Below are positions 53,543 to 62,165 of a stretch of DNA of 64,000 bases, one piece after another (position 1 is the first letter of the stretch; every line of letters begins with the position of its first letter). The notes beneath the pieces were generated by a model. It saw nothing but the letters and a program-made list of their open reading frames with translations, made no database searches and was not told the origin of the DNA. Origin of the DNA: Chitinophagales bacterium (GTDB lineage Bacteria > Bacteroidota > Bacteroidia > Chitinophagales > UBA2359); assembly GCA_041392475.1 (NCBI GenBank), contig JAWKLZ010000003.1, positions 1,137,501 through 1,201,500 on the forward strand, in the 5' to 3' direction. Position numbers and translations under genes: made by a program.

Positions 53543-53683
53543 AACTTTGGACAAAGTAGGAAAGATGCAAGAATTAAGAATTTAATTAATTGACAGTCAG
53601 TTATTTATGTAAACGAGTAAAGGTTTTGATTATCAATTCTTTATATCTCGCATCTTGCTTCCTACTTCTTTCATCCAAAGTCC
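53543..53683. mobile_element. MITE copy 2 (IS4-type ends) in the DJ-1/HxlR promoter gap
   Basis: The 141-bp element aligns over its whole length with the MITE at 43,953 (AAGATGCAAGAA, TTTTGATTATCAATT, ATATCTCGCATCTTGCTTCC shared). Its ends AACTTTGGACAAAG and TCATCCAAAGTCC are slightly decayed. It sits directly upstream of the DJ-1-like gene. Confidence 0.75.
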
Positions 53684-53735
53684 AAAATATTTTGTTGTAA
53701 GTTTTGACAAATTTAAAGGATATACCTACCTTTAA

Positions 53736-53784
53736 CAATATACTGACCAATTTGTATGATACTCACTTTTTAGAAAGTATATTG
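53736..53784. promoter_or_regulatory. Inverted repeat upstream of hxlR-type gene
   Basis: CAATATACT (53,736-53,744) and AGTATATTG (53,776-53,784) are exact 9-bp inverted repeats 31 bases apart, just before the HxlR start at 53,805. They are candidate binding half-sites for that regulator. Confidence 0.45.
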
Positions 53785-53804
53785 ACAATCAAAATATTAA
53801 ACTA

Positions 53805-54164
53805 ATGCCTGATTTTATTTACGATGGAAAAATGTATTACAATCCCGTAGAGTTTGCGATGGACAGATTGGGTGGCACATGGAAAATGCCAATTTTATGG
53901 CGACTCAAAGACAAAATTTACCGATATAGTGAATTGAAGCGTTCTATCGCCCACATTTCGGATAAGATGCTTACCACTCAATTGAGGCAACTGGAAAAGG
54001 ACGGTTTTATTCACCGAAAAGTATATGCAGTCGTCCCTCCAAAAACTGAATACAGCATCACTCCAAAAGGATTGTTGAGTATTCCGATAGTAGAAACCAT
54101 TCGCAATTTTGGAATACAATTGATGGAGATAGAAGGCATTGACATAGAGCATTATGAGAATTAA
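53805..54164 (+). CDS. HxlR-type winged-helix regulator
   Basis: The 119-residue protein has the HxlR layout: NPVEFAMDRLGGTWKMPILWRLKD, YRYSELKRSIAHISDKMLTTQLRQLEKDGFIHRKVYAVVPPKTEYSITPKGL. HxlR proteins sense reactive electrophiles or redox state and usually control a divergent gene. Here the divergent genes encode a DJ-1-like protein and a reductase, which suits that role. No Cys is present, so sensing would not be thiol-based. Confidence 0.9.
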   Translation: MPDFIYDGKMYYNPVEFAMDRLGGTWKMPILWRLKDKIYRYSELKRSIAHISDKMLTTQLRQLEKDGFIHRKVYAVVPPKTEYSITPKGLLSIPIVETIRNFGIQLMEIEGIDIEHYEN

Positions 54165-54377
54165 TTCGCATCATTGGAATGAAAAAGGCATGATGTGATC
54201 TTTCTATAAAATCTTACCGTTTCTTAATCAAAATGTAGGTTTTCACGTTGTTAACAGTGAATTGATAGTGCTGTGTTCACATTAAATTGATAGGTTGCCT
54301 GTTCAAATCAGCAGACCAAATTTGACGAAACACTAGCTACAAATCCTATTAACTCTAATCAAAATCCGAATAAATAT

Positions 54378-55742
54378 ATGTCAACCAAAATCTTCAAAAG
54401 CATCAACCCCTACAACCTTGTTACCATTGCAGAATACGAAGAACTAAATGATCAACAAATTCAAAACAAACTGCAAAAAGCAGATGAAGCTTACAAGCAT
54501 TGGTCTCGAACGAGTTTTGAGAACAGGGGAGAAAGAATGCTCAAGATAGCTAAACTACTCAAGAGCGAAACCGATAGATACGCCCGAACCATCACCGCCG
54601 AAATGGGAAAACCCATCACTCAAGCTCGCGCCGAAATCGAAAAATGTGCTTGGGTTTGTGAGTATTACGCCAAAAATGCAGAGAAATTTTTGAAGGACAA
54701 ACACATCCAAACAGATGCAAGTGAAAGTTGGGTGAGCTACGAATCAATTGGCTGCGTGATGGCAATCATGCCGTGGAATTATCCTTTTTGGCAGTTTTTT
54801 AGATACGCCGCTCCGACCATCATGGCAGGAAATGTGGGGATTCTCAAACATGCTTCCAACGTTTTTGGCTGTGCTATACAGATGGAAGAAATCTTTTTGG
54901 AAGCGGATTTTCCAGAAGGCGTTTTTCAAAATTTAACCATTTCAAGCGATAAAGTTGCAGGTATTTTGGAGGACAAGCGGGTGAAAGCTGTCACGCTGAC
55001 GGGTAGTGAGGGCGCAGGTTCGGCTGTTGCTTCAAAGGCTGGAAAACACATCAAAAAATCGGTTTTGGAATTAGGCGGAAGCAATGCCTTTGTAGTGTTG
55101 GACGATGCAGATATTGACCAAGCCGTTGAAGTAGGTTATTGGGCGAGGCTTCAAAATACAGGCCAAAGCTGCATTGCTGCAAAGCGTTTTATACTACAAG
55201 AAGGTATTGCAGAAGAATTTATGGAAGGCTTCAAAACCAAATTTGAAGCAATGCAAGTGGGCAATCCCATTGAAGAAGATACCAAAATTGGCCCAATGGC
55301 TCGTGCTGACCTTGCGGAAGAATTGGAGGAACAAATGCAAAAATCCATTGACAAAGGAGCAAAAGTCTTGGTAGGCGGGAATAGAACAGATGCCAAATTT
55401 ACCCCAACGATTCTCACCAACGTCAAAAAAGGAATGCCCGCCTTCAATGAAGAACTCTTTGGTCCTGTAGCTTCTGTATTCACCGTCAAAACCGACGAAG
55501 AAGCAGTCAACTTGGCAAATGCTACCAATTTTGGATTGGGGGATAGTCTATGTACCAGCAATATGGAACGTGCCAAAAAGTTGATTCCACACTTTGAAGG
55601 TGGTGCTGTATTCGTCAATGAATTGGTCAAATCCGACCCTCGTTTGCCTTTTGGCGGCACAAAAATTTCTGGCTATGGAAGGGAGTTGTCGGAAAATGGA
55701 ATCATGGAGTTTGTGAACAAAAAGACGGTTTACATCAAGTAA
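54378..55742 (+). CDS. NAD(P)+-dependent aldehyde dehydrogenase (succinate-semialdehyde type)
   Basis: The 454-residue enzyme matches the succinate-semialdehyde/ALDH subgroup: ITAEMGKPITQARAEIEKCAW, MPWNYPFWQFFRYAAPTIMAGN, VTLTGSEGAGSAVA, the general-base Glu in LELGGSNAFVV, and the catalytic Cys in NTGQSCIAAKRF. It ends GYGRELSENGIMEFVNKKTVYIK. It oxidises an aldehyde to its acid. It is upstream of acs and could share a condition, although a promoter element lies between. Confidence 0.92.
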   Translation: MSTKIFKSINPYNLVTIAEYEELNDQQIQNKLQKADEAYKHWSRTSFENRGERMLKIAKLLKSETDRYARTITAEMGKPITQARAEIEKCAWVCEYYAKNAEKFLKDKHIQTDASESWVSYESIGCVMAIMPWNYPFWQFFRYAAPTIMAGNVGILKHASNVFGCAIQMEEIFLEADFPEGVFQNLTISSDKVAGILEDKRVKAVTLTGSEGAGSAVASKAGKHIKKSVLELGGSNAFVVLDDADIDQAVEVGYWARLQNTGQSCIAAKRFILQEGIAEEFMEGFKTKFEAMQVGNPIEEDTKIGPMARADLAEELEEQMQKSIDKGAKVLVGGNRTDAKFTPTILTNVKKGMPAFNEELFGPVASVFTVKTDEEAVNLANATNFGLGDSLCTSNMERAKKLIPHFEGGAVFVNELVKSDPRLPFGGTKISGYGRELSENGIMEFVNKKTVYIK

Positions 55743-55780
55743 CAAGCATTTGAGATTGTTTTTCCTTTCATTTTTTTCTT

Positions 55781-55788
55781 TAATTTTG
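55781..55788 (+). promoter_or_regulatory. TAnnTTTG -7 element upstream of acs
   Basis: TAATTTTG lies 39 bases before the acs start at 55,827 and matches the Bacteroidota -7 consensus. Confidence 0.45.
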
Positions 55789-55826
55789 GGGTGATAGAAA
55801 TAATAATATCCTACAAAACAAACAAT

Positions 55827-57728
55827 ATGTCACACAAAATAACTTCTTGGGAACAATACCAAACCGACTACAAGCGCAGTGTAGAAGACCCCGAAGGCTT
55901 CTGGGCAGATATTGCAGAGAGTTTTCAATGGCACAAAAAATGGGATAAGGTATTGGATTGGAACTTCAAAGAACCAAATGTCAAATGGTTTGAAGGAGGA
56001 AAATTGAACATTACCGAAAACTGTATAGACCGTCACCTCGAAACCCGTAGCGACAAAGTAGCGATTCTATGGGAACCCAATGAACCTACCGATGAGGTGC
56101 GAACTTTTACTTACAAAGAACTGCACAGCGAAGTCTGTAAGTTTTCCAATGTGTTGAAAAACAATGGAGTCAAAAAAGGCGACCGAATTTGTTTGTATAT
56201 GCCGATGGTTCCTGAGTTGGCGATTGCAGTGTTGGCATGTGCAAGGGTAGGGGCGATTCACTCCGTAGTTTTTGCAGGTTTTTCGGCGCAAGCATTGGCG
56301 GACAGAATCAACGATGCGACCTGCAATGTGCTTTTGACCGCAGATGGTTCTTATAGAGGCAACAAAACCGTTGATTTGAAAGGCATTGCAGATGAGGCTT
56401 TGGAGCAGTGTCCTACGATTGAAACGAGTATTGTGTATCAAAGAATCAACAGCGATGTGGTGATGAAAGAAGGGCGGGACAAATGGTGGCACGAAGAAAT
56501 GGCGAAAGTGGACGACAATTGCCCCGCCGAAATCATGGATGCCGAAGACATGCTGTTTATTCTATATACTTCTGGCTCAACGGGTAAGCCCAAAGGTGTG
56601 GTGCATACTACGGCAGGCTATATGGTTTACACTTATTACAGTTTCCTCAATGTATTTCAATACGAGGAAAATGATGTGTATTGGTGTACGGCAGATATTG
56701 GTTGGATTACAGGACATTCCTACATCGTGTATGGCCCTTTGGCGGCTGGTGCAACAACGGTGATGTTTGAAGGGATTCCGACCTATCCCGATGCAGGGCG
56801 TTTTTGGGCGGTAGTGGACAAGCACAAGGTGAATCAATTTTATACGGCTCCAACTGCCATTCGTGCATTGATGGCGCAGGGTTTGAAGTATGTTGAACCG
56901 TATGGTTTGGACAGTTTGAAGGTGTTGGGTACGGTGGGTGAACCGATTAATGAGGAGGCTTGGCACTGGTATTACGACCACATTGGCAAGAAAAAATGCC
57001 CCTTAGTGGATACTTGGTGGCAAACCGAAACGGGTGGTATTCAGATTACTGCAATTCCAAACGTAACCAAATTGAAGCCAACTTATGCTTCGCTTCCTCT
57101 GCCTGGTATTCAACCTTGTTTGGTGGATAAAGACGGCAATGAGATTGAAGAAAATGGAGTGGAAGGTTTGCTGTGTACAAAATTTCCGTGGCCTTCCATT
57201 CTTCGCACGACTTATGGCGATGATGAGCGTTGCAGAATTACTTATTTTTCCCATTTTGAAGACAAGTATTTTACGGGTGATGGTGCACGCCGAGATGAAA
57301 ATGGTTTTTATAGAATTATTGGTCGGGTGGACGATGTCATCAATGTATCCGGTCATAGAATGGGTACGGCGGAGGTTGAAAATGCCATCAATGAACATCC
57401 GAATGTGGTGGAATCGGCTGTGGTGGGTTATCCGCACGACATAAAAGGCCAGGGGATTTATGCCTATATCATTGTAGATAAAGCGGTGGAGGATACGGCT
57501 GCTTTTACCAAAGAAATACGAGATGTGGTGACAAAAGAGATTGGCCCTATTGCGAAACCTGATAAAGTTTTGGTAGTAAGCGGTTTGCCTAAGACTCGCT
57601 CGGGTAAAATCATGCGCCGAATTTTGCGGAAGATTGCAAGTGGCGATGCTTCTAATTTGGGTGATACTTCTACTTTGCTGGATCCGAGTGTGGTGGAGGA
57701 GATTAAGAAAGGCGCTGGATTGGAGTAG
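55827..57728 (+). CDS. acs: Acetyl-CoA synthetase (acetate-CoA ligase)
   Basis: From ATG 55827 the enzyme has 633 residues, the family size. It makes acetyl-CoA from acetate, ATP and CoA through acetyl-adenylate. Motifs: LFILYTSGSTGKPKGVVHT (P-loop-like), DTWWQTETGGIQIT, GRVDDVINVSGHRMGTAEVE and the C-terminal acetylation lysine in LPKTRSGKIMRRILR. The upstream in-frame start at 55791 has no good ribosome site. A terminator-like hairpin follows. Confidence 0.95.
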   Translation: MSHKITSWEQYQTDYKRSVEDPEGFWADIAESFQWHKKWDKVLDWNFKEPNVKWFEGGKLNITENCIDRHLETRSDKVAILWEPNEPTDEVRTFTYKELHSEVCKFSNVLKNNGVKKGDRICLYMPMVPELAIAVLACARVGAIHSVVFAGFSAQALADRINDATCNVLLTADGSYRGNKTVDLKGIADEALEQCPTIETSIVYQRINSDVVMKEGRDKWWHEEMAKVDDNCPAEIMDAEDMLFILYTSGSTGKPKGVVHTTAGYMVYTYYSFLNVFQYEENDVYWCTADIGWITGHSYIVYGPLAAGATTVMFEGIPTYPDAGRFWAVVDKHKVNQFYTAPTAIRALMAQGLKYVEPYGLDSLKVLGTVGEPINEEAWHWYYDHIGKKKCPLVDTWWQTETGGIQITAIPNVTKLKPTYASLPLPGIQPCLVDKDGNEIEENGVEGLLCTKFPWPSILRTTYGDDERCRITYFSHFEDKYFTGDGARRDENGFYRIIGRVDDVINVSGHRMGTAEVENAINEHPNVVESAVVGYPHDIKGQGIYAYIIVDKAVEDTAAFTKEIRDVVTKEIGPIAKPDKVLVVSGLPKTRSGKIMRRILRKIASGDASNLGDTSTLLDPSVVEEIKKGAGLE

Positions 57729-57751
57729 TTTTAAAACCGAAATTCAAGCTG

Positions 57752-57790
57752 AGACTACTAAAGTCTTAGAGACTTTTGTAGTCTGTTTTA
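57752..57790 (+). terminator. Hairpin after acs
   Basis: AGACTAC-AAAGTCT and AGACTTT-GTAGTCT pair with one bulge around a short TAG loop, followed by GTTTTA. It is a plausible terminator 24 bases past the acs stop. Confidence 0.6.
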
Positions 57791-57955
57791 AATAATTGTA
57801 GTGGAGGTGTTTCATTGGAGGATGGAACACCTTTTTTTAACACACCTTCCTCACTATAAGACAATATTTCGCCATTTCCGTCCACCATGCAATTCGCAAT
57901 TTTGGTGAGTGAAAAGTTCCATTTTGGGCTTGTGAATAGTGGTTTTTCTTTTTAG

Positions 57956-57963
57956 TATATTTG
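57956..57963 (+). promoter_or_regulatory. TAnnTTTG -7 element before FTP lipoprotein gene
   Basis: TATATTTG lies 38 bases before ATG 58001 and fits the Bacteroidota -7 consensus; TTTG at 57,923 is somewhat far for the -33 box. Confidence 0.4.
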
Positions 57964-58000
57964 TAGGGCATCAAAATTTGAGTGTGTTAAATCATTCATT

Positions 58001-58819
58001 ATGAAAAAGTTCGTATTCATTTTACTCTGTTTATTTGTAGCATTATCAACCATGATGCTCAGTTGTACAAGTCCGAAATGGAAATGGGAAGGCTCTGTTT
58101 ATCCTCCAATTGTTGAAGCCATCAAAAAGACAAAAGGCAAAACGGGCAAAAAGATGATGGAAAAAAGGAATGCCTACATCAAAGAACTAAAAATAACCGA
58201 TATAGCAGAGATTTCTACAAGTTCTGGACACTTCAGTTATCAATTCAAACAAGGACTTACAAGAGTTCTCCCTCACTTCAATACCGATAGTTTGTTTACT
58301 AATTACAGACACCTACTTGGTTTGAGAGGAATTGACAGTATGGCGATAGTTAGAGAATTTGATGAATATAAAGGGAAAGGAAAAATAGCCCATTACCATC
58401 AGTATTATAAAGGGCTATTGGTAGAAGATGCTTTCCTTAAAATAGAACATACAAACAAGGCTATAAAAACGGTAAGTGGGAACTTGATACTCAATATTGA
58501 CATGGAGGTTAACCCACAGATTAGCAAAGAAGAAGCCATCGAAATAGCCATGAAAAGTTTTCCCGATTCGGTTGTCTTTCCGTGGGAAAAGTGGGATTTT
58601 TCTACCACCCAATTGTCATCAACAGATAGTTTATCATTCTTTCCCAGTGCAAAGTTGCTGCTTGTTGGTGGTCGTTATGGCAATCCTCAATTGGCTTATG
58701 AAGTCAATCTAACTACTTCTGAACCCTATGATGCTTTTTCCATTTATATAAATGCGGAATCACCTCCATATAACATCGTCAAAAAGATATCAAACATGAA
58801 TTACCTGTCAGATAATTGA
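58001..58819 (+). CDS. Lipoprotein with free-standing FTP (thermolysin-propeptide) domain
   Basis: The 272-residue lipoprotein has lipobox MMLS-C near residue 22. Residues about 115-190 (KIAHYHQYYKGLLVEDAFLKIEHTNKAIKTVSGNLILNIDMEV) match the fungalysin/thermolysin propeptide (FTP) motif, followed by a PepSY-like ISKEEAIEIAMKSF. No peptidase domain follows: the protein ends soon after and the next gene is on the other strand. It may be a trans-acting inhibitor or chaperone of an M4 peptidase, or a truncated gene; inference only. Confidence 0.72.
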   Translation: MKKFVFILLCLFVALSTMMLSCTSPKWKWEGSVYPPIVEAIKKTKGKTGKKMMEKRNAYIKELKITDIAEISTSSGHFSYQFKQGLTRVLPHFNTDSLFTNYRHLLGLRGIDSMAIVREFDEYKGKGKIAHYHQYYKGLLVEDAFLKIEHTNKAIKTVSGNLILNIDMEVNPQISKEEAIEIAMKSFPDSVVFPWEKWDFSTTQLSSTDSLSFFPSAKLLLVGGRYGNPQLAYEVNLTTSEPYDAFSIYINAESPPYNIVKKISNMNYLSDN

Positions 58820-58832
58820 AGTAGATCCAATA

Positions 58833-60731
58833 TCACCCAAAAACTCCAATCCTTCTGCCTTTCATCACCTCCACCATTTCGGCCAATACATCGGGATTCT
58901 CAATCGTAGAAGGCATTTGGTATTCCTTGCCATCCGCAATATGGCGCATGATTTTTCGGAGAATCTTTCCCGACCTTGTTTTCGGCAAACGCTCCGCAAT
59001 CGCCACCTGTTTGAAGCACGCAACCGCACCTACCTCTTGTCGAACCATTTGCACCAATTCCGCCTGCAATTCGTCCTCCGAAATCGTCACCCCTTGCTTC
59101 AAAACCACAAAACCCACAGGCACTTGCCCTCGCAATTCATCTGCAATACCCGTCACGGCACATTCCGCCACTGCAGGATGTGAAGCCACAACTTCCTCCA
59201 TATCTGCCGTCGACAATCGGTGTCCAGCCACATTGATTACATCATCCATTCGACCCGTTATAAACACATATCCATCTTCGTCCTTATAGCCACCATCACC
59301 CGAAAAATAATAACCTTCAAAAGGCATCAAATAACTCTCTATAAATCGCTCATCGTCTTTCCAAAGCGTCGGCAAACAGCTTGGAGGAAGCGGCAATTTG
59401 ATGACCACACTGCCTTCTTCATTGGCATCTGCTTCGGTATCATCCGCCCTTAAAATTCGCACATCGTAGCCACAAACGGGTTTTGTAGCCGAGCCAGGTT
59501 TGGTTTCATGCAAAGGATAACCTGCCATATTTGCCAACATTGCCCACCCCGACTCGGTCTGCCACCAATGGTCTATTACAGGAATGCCCAATAAATCCTC
59601 TGCCCAGTTGTAGGTCGCCACATCACAACGTTCGCCCGCCAAGAACAAATATTGAAGGGAAGAAATATCGTATTTTTTCAACAATTCGCCTTCCGAATCT
59701 TCTTTTTTGATGGCACGAATTGCAGTGGGTGCGGTAAACAAAGTTTTCACGCCATGCTCTGCAATCAACCGCCAAAAAATACCTGCATCAGGCGTTTTAA
59801 TGGGTTTTCCTTCAAACAAAATCGTGGTGCATCCGTGAATCAAAGGCGCATACACAATGTAGGAATGTCCAACGACCCAACCCACATCCGAAGCTGCCCA
59901 ATATACATCTCCCGAAGCCACGCCATACACTTCTTCCATGCTGTATTTCATCGCTACAGCATGACCACCATTGTCACGCACAATTCCCTTGGGCTTGCCA
60001 GTCGTGCCAGAAGTATAGAGTATGTAAAGTGGATCGGTTGCATCTACAGGCACACAATCCGTAGGTTCTGCACTTGCCATCAATTCATCCCAATCCAAAT
60101 CTCTCCCTTCTTGCATTTGCGCTTCCATATCAGGGCGTTGATAAACGACTACATGGTTTGGTTGGTGAGTTGCTTGTTTGATGGCAGCGTCAATGATGGG
60201 TTTGTAGTGGATTTTTTTACTCACTTCAATCCCTCCACTTGCGGCTAAAATCAGTTTGGGTTGAGCATCGTCTATCCGAATCGCCAACTCTCTTGCTGCA
60301 AAACCGCCAAACACAACAGAATGAATCGCTCCAATCCTTGCACAAGCCAACATCGCTACAACCGTTTGAGGAATCATCGGCATGTAAACAACCACTCTGT
60401 CGCCTTTCTCTACTCCCAATCTCTTCAATACCCCTGCAAATAAAGCTACCTCATCTCGCAATTCTCGGTAGGTGATTTTTCGGATAGTATCGGTGACAGG
60501 CGAATCGTAAATCACCGCCAACTGCTCTGCCCTTCCATTGGCTACATGATAATCCAATGCCAAATGGCAGGTATTCAATTTTCCGCCTTCAAACCATCGG
60601 TACAAACCCAATTCGTTTTGGGTCAGACCTTGTGATGGTGGTGTAAACCATTCTATTTTTTCGGCTTGTTGCAGCCAAAACGTCTCTGGGTTTTCGATAC
60701 TTTGTTGGTAATCGTTGTTGTAATTCTTCAT
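58833..60731 (-). CDS. prpE: Propionyl-CoA synthetase-type acyl-CoA ligase
   Basis: From ATG at 60731 the product has 632 residues; the longer frame adds 39 non-homologous residues. Motifs of the AMP-forming ligase family: PLYILYTSGTTGKPKGIVRD, IDHWWQTESGWAMLA, TGRMDDVINVAGHRLSTADMEE and LPKTRSGKILRKIMR. The GHRLSTADMEE wording and the absence of the acetyl-CoA-type Trp region favour propionate (PrpE), although acetate or others are possible. It is convergent with the FTP lipoprotein gene, 13 bases apart. Confidence 0.85.
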   Translation of the reverse strand: MKNYNNDYQQSIENPETFWLQQAEKIEWFTPPSQGLTQNELGLYRWFEGGKLNTCHLALDYHVANGRAEQLAVIYDSPVTDTIRKITYRELRDEVALFAGVLKRLGVEKGDRVVVYMPMIPQTVVAMLACARIGAIHSVVFGGFAARELAIRIDDAQPKLILAASGGIEVSKKIHYKPIIDAAIKQATHQPNHVVVYQRPDMEAQMQEGRDLDWDELMASAEPTDCVPVDATDPLYILYTSGTTGKPKGIVRDNGGHAVAMKYSMEEVYGVASGDVYWAASDVGWVVGHSYIVYAPLIHGCTTILFEGKPIKTPDAGIFWRLIAEHGVKTLFTAPTAIRAIKKEDSEGELLKKYDISSLQYLFLAGERCDVATYNWAEDLLGIPVIDHWWQTESGWAMLANMAGYPLHETKPGSATKPVCGYDVRILRADDTEADANEEGSVVIKLPLPPSCLPTLWKDDERFIESYLMPFEGYYFSGDGGYKDEDGYVFITGRMDDVINVAGHRLSTADMEEVVASHPAVAECAVTGIADELRGQVPVGFVVLKQGVTISEDELQAELVQMVRQEVGAVACFKQVAIAERLPKTRSGKILRKIMRHIADGKEYQMPSTIENPDVLAEMVEVMKGRRIGVFG

Positions 60732-60975
60732 AATGAACATATTTAAGTAGTTATATACTTGAATGTATTTTGACAAAAAAAATGTATTTCGATGTTTTGA
60801 ACATGAATTGGTTAAGAAAAAGAATCTTGTGCAACCTAATTTGGACAAGCCATAACCAATATTCTGCCAAGAAAAACACGAATATTATCATAAGTTACTA
60901 AGAATTTCGTCCATCAAACGAGGAAAATTCCTTTCTGGAATCCATTCATACTCAAAGCTTGCAAAACAATTCCTC

Positions 60976-61353
60976 TCAAATCGAAATATGTTCCAGCATA
61001 TCATTTACTTGCTCGACCAAATCTCTGGTTGAAAAGGGCTTGGTGATATACATATCCGCTCCTTTCGCATAACCTTTCACCTTGTCTTCCTGCCTACCTT
61101 TCGCAGTCAGGTAAATGATGCACACCTCATCCCATTCCGAATTTTCACGGATTCGCTTTGATACTTCAAAGCCATCCATCACTGGCATCATCACATCTAG
61201 CAGAACCAAATTTGGAACATTGACCTCTATTTTCTGCAAGGCTTCAACGCCATTTTGAGCAACATCTACTTCATAGCCATTCTGTTGTAGCAAGAATTGA
61301 AGTGAAGTAACAATATTAGGCTCATCATCGACGATTAATATTTTTTTATTCAT
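60976..61353 (-). CDS. Single-domain response regulator
   Basis: From ATG at 61353 (MNKKILIVDDEPNIV) the protein is 125 residues, one receiver domain. The acidic pair DD, the phosphorylation Asp in LVLLDVMMPVMDGFE, Thr in IIYLTAKG and Lys in MYITKPFS are all present. The longer frame runs back into the exonuclease gene and is not the start. There is no output domain, so it acts through a partner; no kinase is adjacent. Confidence 0.92.
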   Translation of the reverse strand: MNKKILIVDDEPNIVTSLQFLLQQNGYEVDVAQNGVEALQKIEVNVPNLVLLDVMMPVMDGFEVSKRIRENSEWDEVCIIYLTAKGRQEDKVKGYAKGADMYITKPFSTRDLVEQVNDMLEHISI

Positions 61354-61439
61354 AGTTGTTTGTAATCTTTTCGTTGTTGTTTGAGGCAGCACTAATATAG
61401 GGAAAATCGTTTGAAATTTTGTAGTTTCTCTTGACGAAT

Positions 61440-62132
61440 TTATCGCAATAAATCTTTTAAGGTGTAAATGCCATTTTTCTGCAATAAATGAAGCAACTTC
61501 AAAAACAAAACAGCAGTTGTATAGGCATCTCCCCAAGCCGAATGTCGCTCTATTGTTTCGACTTCGTATCGCTCACAAAGTGTATCCAAAGTGTATTTTT
61601 TGCGGTCATGCGCTGACAATTCTGCAAAAAGTCCTCGCTCCAATCGAATCGCCAATTTTGCGGTATCTAATTGAGGGTTATAGAGTTGAAACTTGGGGTG
61701 AAAAGCGGAAAGGGCTTTGTTCAACATCGCCACATCAAAAGCGGTATGGTGAGCCACAATGATGCTGTTGTCTAAATAGTCCAAAAATTCTTGAAGGGCA
61801 GCTTGCTTTTTTGTTCCTTCCTTCAAATCTATCGGACGCAATCCATGTATGGCAATTCCTTTTTTGTCCATTGGTAAATCTTCTTCCTCATACAATACCC
61901 ACTCCACCGAATCCTTCACCAAAATTGCCTTTCCTTCAACACATGCCGTTCCGATAGAAAGTAGTCGGTCTTTTTGAATGTCCAAGCCTGTTGTTTCGGT
62001 ATCCAATACCACAAATCGTAGGTTTTCTATGGAGGTATGCTTCAATGGCAGGTTCGATTTTGCATTGAAGTAGGGATTCATCCAATCGGGAGGAAGAGGG
62101 GGTTTGGAGAAGATATTTTTGAAAAAAGACAT
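61440..62132 (-). CDS. DnaQ-type 3'-5' exonuclease
   Basis: The 230-residue protein has all DEDDh motifs: LDTETTGLDIQK (Exo I, near residue 48), VAHHTAFDVAML (Exo II, near 135) and HSAWGDAYTTAVLF (Exo III, near 200). It removes nucleotides from 3' ends, as in DNA polymerase III epsilon-like proteins. In many Bacteroidota it is paired with a CBS/DUF294 nucleotidyltransferase gene; here an AAA/PD-(D/E)XK gene stands between it and such a candidate at 63,844. Confidence 0.9.
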   Translation of the reverse strand: MSFFKNIFSKPPLPPDWMNPYFNAKSNLPLKHTSIENLRFVVLDTETTGLDIQKDRLLSIGTACVEGKAILVKDSVEWVLYEEEDLPMDKKGIAIHGLRPIDLKEGTKKQAALQEFLDYLDNSIIVAHHTAFDVAMLNKALSAFHPKFQLYNPQLDTAKLAIRLERGLFAELSAHDRKKYTLDTLCERYEVETIERHSAWGDAYTTAVLFLKLLHLLQKNGIYTLKDLLR

Positions 62133-62165
62133 TTGATGATTTTTGATTTTTAGTTAGTACCTCCT

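Noticed and set aside
59652..60248. 198-codon plus-strand frame inside prpE
   Set aside because: It is antisense to conserved acyl-CoA ligase motifs.
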